From NCBI GenBank assembly GCA_017992475.1, contig JAGOOO010000004.1:48965-112964 (forward strand): a stretch of DNA of 64,000 bases. The letters are read 5' to 3'. This stretch comes from Caldisericia bacterium. GTDB taxonomy: Bacteria > Caldisericota > Caldisericia > JAAYUI01. The position numbers and the translations under genes were made by a program. The stretch's first letter is position 1. Each line of letters opens with the position of its first letter. Below the pieces are notes generated by a model. It had not been told where the DNA came from and searched no databases. It was given only the letters and a program-made list of their open reading frames with translations. Positions 58,837 to 64,000 of the stretch are shown here, piece after piece.

Positions 58837-61560
58837 ATGAGGAACAAGGTTCTGGTTTTTCTTATTTCTTTTTCTATTTTGTTTACGATGGTCCCGCTTG
58901 GGGGTAACGCCAAATCGGTGACCCCAAAATCATGGCCCCAATACGCTTGTGACCCGGCCCACAGCTCGGTCGCCGCAGATGTCTGGGACTACGACACATA
59001 CGATCACGAAGCATGGAACTTCACCATGCGCGGGGCAAAGGGCTGGTCAAGAAACCCTGTTGTTGATCAGGGAAAACTTGTAATCGGAGACGCTGACAGC
59101 ACTTATTGTATCGATGTTTCAAGTGGCAAGGCACTATGGACAAAGGCCATGGACGACGAAGTCGCCTCAAGCTGTGCAATAAGCGGCGACATGGTTCTTG
59201 TGCCCACAAAATCAAATCTGGTTGGTCTTTCTCTTGCAAATGGCGATGTGAAGTGGAAAAGTCCTGTGACCGGACAGAACATTTCCTCACCAACAGTTAT
59301 GGTTGATGAAAAAGGCAGCAATTGGCTATACCTGACAAGCTCGCAGGTCTCTGGTCTGGCCTACAAGTTCAACCTCGACCTCAAGGCCGAAGTCTGGAGG
59401 CACCAGACTGACAGTGCATGCGTCGGCGGAACAGCCATAAATGTTGACACCGGAAGGGTTGGAGTGGCCGCCCACAACAAGATAGACCTTGTGGCAGACA
59501 CAGATGGCAAAACAACAGATTCCTTTGCAATCCAGGCCCAGACGTTTGCTTCGACTGTCTCATTCAAGAAATACTGCGTGTTTACAATGCAGACTGGCGA
59601 AGTCATTGTATTGCCAAAACCTTCCCAGGTAAGCAACTCAAAAATCCTGCAGATGGGTGGAGTGACAAACTACCCGCCGGCAGTCGACGGTGATACACTC
59701 ATTCTGGGTAGCGAGGCAGGCAGGCTAGTAAAATTTGACGAAACCGGGACCATTATCTGGGACAAAACCATGCCAGGCCCGATAACAGCAGGTTGCACAG
59801 TGATGGGTGAAGTTGTCCTGGTGCCGGTCGGGAGCCTTGACAACCAGGATACTTCCGGCGTTTACGTCATCAAAGCAGCGACGGGTGAAATCATCAAGAG
59901 CATCCCGCTTGACGCAAAATACGTCTTCCAGCCGATTGTTGCATGGAATCGCCTGTTTGTAGAATATGGCGACAACATCGATTTCAAGAAAAGAACTCTC
60001 TCCTGCTATGGAAGACCGCCGGACCCTGTGGATGTTCCGCAAATCAGGATGGAAAACAACAACTTTACGGCAGAAGTCCCGTACAAGAGCAGCATCTACA
60101 AGCTTGTGAACATCTACAACACCGGCAAGACCGACCTCATGATGACGTTCTCAAGCGACCCGTTCCTCTCCACCACAATCAACCAGGTCTCACTGAGGCC
60201 CGGAGAAAGGTTCACGCTGACAATCCTTGTCAGTGCCGGCAACAACAAACCTGGCAACTATACTGGACAGATAATAATTACAAACACTGACTCAAAACTG
60301 GGAAGCCAGCAACTTGGAATCGTAACTGCCAACATAATCATCAAGGAAAAACCTCCGGAACCACAGCTTTGTCTGGACAACAACTACTTCAATGTGGAAC
60401 TCCCCTATGGTGGAACAGTCTATGAGTCCGTTTCACTGTACAACTGTGGACAAACACAACTTGACCTGCACTTCTCATCTGACCCATACCTCTCGCCAAA
60501 TGTTTCAAGGATTTCCCTGAGACCGGGCCAGCACTACGATCTGAATGTGCTTGTAAATGCCGGATCGCAAAACCCCGGCAAATACCACGGGTTGCTCAAC
60601 ATCATCAACAACGATTCAAATTACGGCGAGAAACAGCTTGGCTTGATTTCGGCAGACATAACCATCAGACAACAGGACGTGCCGCCGTATCCTCCTTACA
60701 ACACCCAGGCCACATGGGCCAGTGACCACGTTCGCATCAGCTGGAGCGCGCCACAAAGAAGCCCGACGGAAATCGTTGGATACATAATCTACAGATACGT
60801 AAACACCCTCACAGACAGCGGGTCACCAACAGGCCCCCAGGTAACCAGGTATTCTTATGATGATTATTCAATACAACACGGAATGACCTATGCCTATTAT
60901 GTTGTTGCAGTTGGCAGGAACGGGAAATATTCAGATCCGTCAAATGTTGCGACTGTAACAATCCCGATCGATCTTCCACCAGTCAGGAACCTCACTGCTA
61001 GAGTCATGGGCTTCGGCAGTGCACAGGTCGTCTTAAGCTGGGAGTATGACCAGTCAGCAATGTTCAGGATAGAGCTAAATGGTATAGTAATTGGCACCAC
61101 AATGGACAACAGTTTCACAGACCACAACCCTGGCGCTACAAAACTCAGGTACACGGTATACCCAACCCAAAGCGGGACCACTGGCCCAGGAAGCTCTGTG
61201 GAGGTCGACCTGACACCGGCACCCGTTGAACTCGGCCCAATCAACAACCTTACGGCAAGGGTCATGGGGTTGGGCAGTGCATCGGTCGTCCTTACTTGGC
61301 AATATAGCTCGCGAGACAATTCAAGAGTTGGCTTCAGGATCGAACTAAACGGCATGATGATCGGTACAACATACGACAACTCCTTTACTGACCACAATCC
61401 GCCAAGGGAAAGGAACGTTTACACAGTGTACGCGTTCAAGGATTCCAGGACGGGCCCGCCATCGGACGTTGTAGTTGACCTTTCTGGTGGCGGTGGGGAA
61501 CCACCTCCAGGCGGAGAATTTCCGTCATCGCACAGACCTGCATATCCATACTGGATGTAA
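58837..61560 (+). CDS. Large secreted PQQ-propeller/Ig-like/FnIII protein
   Basis: 907 residues, AAGGAGGG before ATG. Signal peptide, then a PQQ-like beta-propeller (residues ~30-380, SKGALWTKAM, KWKSPVTGQ, IIWDKTMPG repeats), two HYDIN/Ig-like repeats starting at about 410 and 510 (SSIYKLVNIYNTGKTDLMMTFSSDPFLS and GGTVYESVSLYNCGQTQLDLHFSSDPYLS), an FnIII domain (NTQATWASDHVRISWSAP), two near-identical modules with NLTARVMG-(F/L)-GSA-xVVL and IELNG-(I/M), and a Gly/Pro tail. No enzyme domain; a surface or adhesive protein by inference. Confidence 0.85.
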   Translation: MRNKVLVFLISFSILFTMVPLGGNAKSVTPKSWPQYACDPAHSSVAADVWDYDTYDHEAWNFTMRGAKGWSRNPVVDQGKLVIGDADSTYCIDVSSGKALWTKAMDDEVASSCAISGDMVLVPTKSNLVGLSLANGDVKWKSPVTGQNISSPTVMVDEKGSNWLYLTSSQVSGLAYKFNLDLKAEVWRHQTDSACVGGTAINVDTGRVGVAAHNKIDLVADTDGKTTDSFAIQAQTFASTVSFKKYCVFTMQTGEVIVLPKPSQVSNSKILQMGGVTNYPPAVDGDTLILGSEAGRLVKFDETGTIIWDKTMPGPITAGCTVMGEVVLVPVGSLDNQDTSGVYVIKAATGEIIKSIPLDAKYVFQPIVAWNRLFVEYGDNIDFKKRTLSCYGRPPDPVDVPQIRMENNNFTAEVPYKSSIYKLVNIYNTGKTDLMMTFSSDPFLSTTINQVSLRPGERFTLTILVSAGNNKPGNYTGQIIITNTDSKLGSQQLGIVTANIIIKEKPPEPQLCLDNNYFNVELPYGGTVYESVSLYNCGQTQLDLHFSSDPYLSPNVSRISLRPGQHYDLNVLVNAGSQNPGKYHGLLNIINNDSNYGEKQLGLISADITIRQQDVPPYPPYNTQATWASDHVRISWSAPQRSPTEIVGYIIYRYVNTLTDSGSPTGPQVTRYSYDDYSIQHGMTYAYYVVAVGRNGKYSDPSNVATVTIPIDLPPVRNLTARVMGFGSAQVVLSWEYDQSAMFRIELNGIVIGTTMDNSFTDHNPGATKLRYTVYPTQSGTTGPGSSVEVDLTPAPVELGPINNLTARVMGLGSASVVLTWQYSSRDNSRVGFRIELNGMMIGTTYDNSFTDHNPPRERNVYTVYAFKDSRTGPPSDVVVDLSGGGGEPPPGGEFPSSHRPAYPYWM

Positions 61561-61583
61561 ACTTTTTAAGGAACAGATCGACC

Positions 61584-61617
61584 AAAGCGCCCTCTTTTTA
61601 TTGGGGGCGCTTTTTTT
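61584..61617 (+). terminator. Intrinsic terminator
   Basis: AAAGCGCCC (61584-61592) pairs with GGGCGCTTT (61605-61613), followed by a T-run. It ends the PQQ/FnIII gene, 23 nt after its stop. Confidence 0.9.
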
Positions 61618-61683
61618 GTTTTGGAAAACAAATCTACAAATTTTGGGTATAATGTTACACAAAACAATTGGAGGGGATTAATA

Positions 61684-62976
61684 ATGGCCAAACAAAAAAT
61701 CATTGTCATTGGGTGTATAGTAATCATTATCGCTGTTATAGCAGCGCTACTTGCTGCCAGATTGACCCAAAATGGCAAACTGGTATCTCAATCAAATGGC
61801 AGCTATCTACCTGTAAACTCCAAAATGGCAATACCTGAAATTGCAGATGACCTTGTTGACAGCGACAAATTCAGCTTTGTCATGTATCAGGAGATGCAAA
61901 ATACTGGAAAGCTTTTTTATATAGGATGGGAAGGAAACAATACTGCTTTTGTTTTGAAAAGATACGACATACCATCAAAACAATTGACAAACCTCACAAA
62001 CAGCGATTCCAGTATCCATAAAATTGTATACCCAGGTGGAAACAGGGTTTATCTCTCAAAATATGCCAGTAAAAACAAGCTATATGATCTGTATTCATAT
62101 GATCTAACAAATCAACAATTAACCAATATCACTAACTCCGAAAACTATTCTGAAATAATAATTGGATATACAAATGAATATATGTTGCTTGATATAGCTA
62201 ACCTAGCAACAAATGCCGATCCAAAACATAATAAATATTCAATATATAAAACTAGCAACAACACGTTTACAACTTTTCTCGATACTACAAACACAGTGCA
62301 TGGCATGGAAATCAATGGAAATAAGATTGTCTGGAGCGAGGGAAAAAACGGCAACAGCGACATCTTCATGTACGACATAGTAACCGGCCACACATCAACA
62401 ATATGTGACGATCCTTCCAATCAGGAATACCCTGACATCTCCGGTGATTATATTGTATGGTGCGACCATAGAAATGATTACCACGATTATGGCAAACCAC
62501 GATCCAAAAAAGATGGCACCAATTTTGGAGACATATACGCATACAGAATTTCAACAGGTGAGACATTTCCGGTTGAAAATACAGACGATTCCTCGATATA
62601 TCCTAAAATTTCAGGCAACATCGCAACATGGCACATGTCTAAAAAGGGTTCTGTGGGTGAGTTGGCCACAATCATGGTGGCAGACCTGTCTATACCAAAA
62701 ATCACCCCAATACCAGCCAGCAGCCAGATTTCGCGCAAGTACCCTCCCCTGATCGATGGAGATCTGGTTGTCTGGACAGACATGAGGCAATACAAGCTTG
62801 GCAAAACGAATATTTATGGTTACAAGATCAGCACTGGAACTGAAATTCAACTCACAAGCACCAACGGAAGGGACAAAATCGAGTGGCTATCTTCCCCATA
62901 CCTGGTCTACAACCACAATAATGACATCAAAAACCAGGATGGAAAAGGAGATTTGCGCATTATCAAAATTCGCTAG
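61684..62976 (+). CDS. Membrane-anchored TolB/WD40-like beta-propeller protein
   Basis: 430 residues from the ATG at 61684 (GGAGGGG upstream). An N-terminal TM anchor (IIVIGCIVIIIAVIAALLAA) precedes six or so propeller blades: LYSYDLTNQQLTNIT, DIFMYDIVTGHTSTI, YPDISGDYIVWCDHRN, DIYAYRISTGETFPV, IYGYKISTGTEIQL, with repeated DG-x-VVWTD/GNKIVWSE strands. No enzyme motif. Convergent with the next gene, the stops overlapping by 4 nt. Confidence 0.8.
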   Translation: MAKQKIIVIGCIVIIIAVIAALLAARLTQNGKLVSQSNGSYLPVNSKMAIPEIADDLVDSDKFSFVMYQEMQNTGKLFYIGWEGNNTAFVLKRYDIPSKQLTNLTNSDSSIHKIVYPGGNRVYLSKYASKNKLYDLYSYDLTNQQLTNITNSENYSEIIIGYTNEYMLLDIANLATNADPKHNKYSIYKTSNNTFTTFLDTTNTVHGMEINGNKIVWSEGKNGNSDIFMYDIVTGHTSTICDDPSNQEYPDISGDYIVWCDHRNDYHDYGKPRSKKDGTNFGDIYAYRISTGETFPVENTDDSSIYPKISGNIATWHMSKKGSVGELATIMVADLSIPKITPIPASSQISRKYPPLIDGDLVVWTDMRQYKLGKTNIYGYKISTGTEIQLTSTNGRDKIEWLSSPYLVYNHNNDIKNQDGKGDLRIIKIR

Positions 62977-63728
62977 CCAGCCCAGATCCCCCTTGACTTC
63001 AGCCATGCAAGCGAAGTTGCGGGTTCGGCCTCTATTGACCAGACAGCCATTGGCGCATGCTTCTCAAGCGCGGTTATGACCCTGTCCAGGTCAATGCTCC
63101 CCTGGCCAAGCGGAAGGTGCTCGTCTTCCTCACCATTGTTGTCGTGGAGATGGACGTGGGTCAGCCTGTTCCCATACGCTTCAATCCACTCCCAGACTGG
63201 TATTTTTGAAAAGATGTTTGCATGACCGATGTCCAGCGTTATCCCGATCTTTGTGTTTTCAAGTTTTCTGTTGAGCGACAGAATGTCGTCCGGCCTGTCG
63301 TCATAAACGTTCTCAACATGGACCGAGAACCCTTCCGGGCAGATCTTGGCAAAGTCTGTCCAGAACTCGGCTGACCTATCCACATAGTCCCATCTTCTCT
63401 GGGCCTTGCAGTTCATCCCGAAATGGGCCACCATCCTTGAACAGCCAAGCTCCTGGGCAACAAAAAGCGCTTGAGCCATTCTCTTTGCCGTTACCTGTTT
63501 TATCTGGGCATCCATGCAACCAGGCATGAGACCAACAAATGGACCGTGCAGGCACTTTTCTCCAGAAAAATCCGAGAGTGCGGCCTTGTGCGATTCCAGC
63601 ATCACCTGGGAATTGTCCAGTGCAATCGAGAGGAAAAATGATTGTATTTCAATTCCAGTGCCGGCCTGTTTTATTGCTGGCAGCCTCTCCTCAAAATGCG
63701 TCATGTCGGACACGAGAAGGTTCTTCAT
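62973..63728 (-). CDS. Sugar phosphate isomerase/epimerase-like TIM-barrel protein
   Basis: 251 residues. AP-endonuclease-2-type barrel: GTGIEIQSFF, HGPFVGLMPGC, MVAHFGMN, VHVENVYDDRPDDI, ITLDIGHANIF, THVHLHDNNGEEDEHLPLGQGSID and SIEAEP. The Glu/Asp/His set fits metal binding as in this superfamily. Substrate unknown. ATG at 63728 lies next to the upstream gene's TAA, so the two are co-transcribed. Confidence 0.85.
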   Translation of the reverse strand: MKNLLVSDMTHFEERLPAIKQAGTGIEIQSFFLSIALDNSQVMLESHKAALSDFSGEKCLHGPFVGLMPGCMDAQIKQVTAKRMAQALFVAQELGCSRMVAHFGMNCKAQRRWDYVDRSAEFWTDFAKICPEGFSVHVENVYDDRPDDILSLNRKLENTKIGITLDIGHANIFSKIPVWEWIEAYGNRLTHVHLHDNNGEEDEHLPLGQGSIDLDRVITALEKHAPMAVWSIEAEPATSLAWLKSRGIWAG

Positions 63729-64000
63729 TTATCTGGGCTTTCTTGCTCTGATGTGAAGGAAGAGGCTCACAAGCCTCGCGTCAGCAAGAGAAGGATATTT
63801 TTCGCAAACTTCCTCTGTTGGCCTTGGCTCTCCAAGTTTTTCTATCATAAAACCAGTATCAATCAAAAGATTTATCCATGAGCCAAGCGTTTTTCTGAAG
63901 CACGGGGTCTTGAATTTTGGATATTTATCTTTCAGTTCCTGTGGCGTGACGGCGAATATCCATTCCAGAATATCGCCACCCAGTTCATCAAAATACCCGC
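63729..64000 (-). CDS. Class I SAM-dependent methyltransferase, C-terminal fragment, 5' end outside window
   Basis: The frame is open to the window edge and ends in TAA at 63729-63731. About 90 C-terminal residues are visible: YFDELGG, LGSWINLLIDTGF, EKLGEPRP and LADARLVSLFLHIRARKPR, the usual tail of UbiE/COQ5-like class I methyltransferases. The SAM-binding part is missing, so nothing more can be said. It precedes the isomerase-like gene in one operon. Confidence 0.7.
   Translation of the reverse strand, partial: GYFDELGGDILEWIFAVTPQELKDKYPKFKTPCFRKTLGSWINLLIDTGFMIEKLGEPRPTEEVCEKYPSLADARLVSLFLHIRARKPR

Overview
The window is bacterial chromosome. Evidence is Shine-Dalgarno starts, murI, polA, coaE, lgt, a Pst phosphate operon and many lipobox (LxGC) proteins. 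Base composition looks mid-range (about 45% GC by eye, not computed). Arginine is mostly AGG/AGA and isoleucine often ATA. I cannot place the organism: the mix of copper-amine-oxidase-like stalk domains, PQQ/FnIII secreted proteins and many unrecognised lipoproteins suggests an uncultivated, deep-branching lineage, but that is a guess. I saw no rRNA, tRNA, CRISPR array or insertion sequence.

Layout. 1-3.9 kb: end of a flippase-like membrane protein, glutamate racemase, a secreted stalk-domain protein and dCMP deaminase. 3.9-5.5 kb (minus): a small RiPP-type locus, with a 62-residue Cys-containing precursor, a terminator-like hairpin and a radical SAM/SPASM maturase. 5.8-6.9 kb: NapH-like ferredoxin membrane protein plus a small acidic membrane protein. 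6.9-8.4 kb (minus): three tandem paralogous membrane proteins, each with its own leaderless-type promoter. 8.5-21.3 kb (minus): GyrI-like protein, two P-type ATPases, an Fe-S protein, three glyoxalase-fold proteins, GNAT, flavodoxin, an HhH protein and two unknowns. 21.4-26.3 kb: parvulin foldase, ArsM, a lipoprotein and a ClC/CBS channel. 26.5-34.7 kb (plus): peroxiredoxin, nitroreductase, then phoB-phoR-pstS-pstC-pstA-pstB-phoU with PhoB-type direct repeats. 34.7-49.7 kb: lgt-rhomboid-lipoprotein operon, RidA, a polA-coaE-nuclease operon, ChrA, an HD phosphohydrolase and cysteine synthase. 49.9-58.7 kb: six tandem paralogous secreted proteins, five of them lipoproteins. 58.8-64 kb: PQQ/FnIII protein, TolB-like protein, a sugar-phosphate-isomerase-like protein and a methyltransferase fragment.

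The most unusual signals are: (1) the radical SAM/SPASM plus precursor locus with a perfect 18-bp stem between its two genes; (2) at least nine genes with no Shine-Dalgarno but a -10 hexamer 6-7 nt before the start codon, which implies leaderless mRNAs, including two divergent pairs; (3) the six-gene array with mosaic copies, a repeated leader carrying a 26-codon ORF and hairpin that ends in the next gene's ribosome-binding site, and a last copy that lost its lipobox cysteine; (4) 11-bp-phased CTAACA repeats before pstS. All family assignments come from reading motifs; no searches were run.
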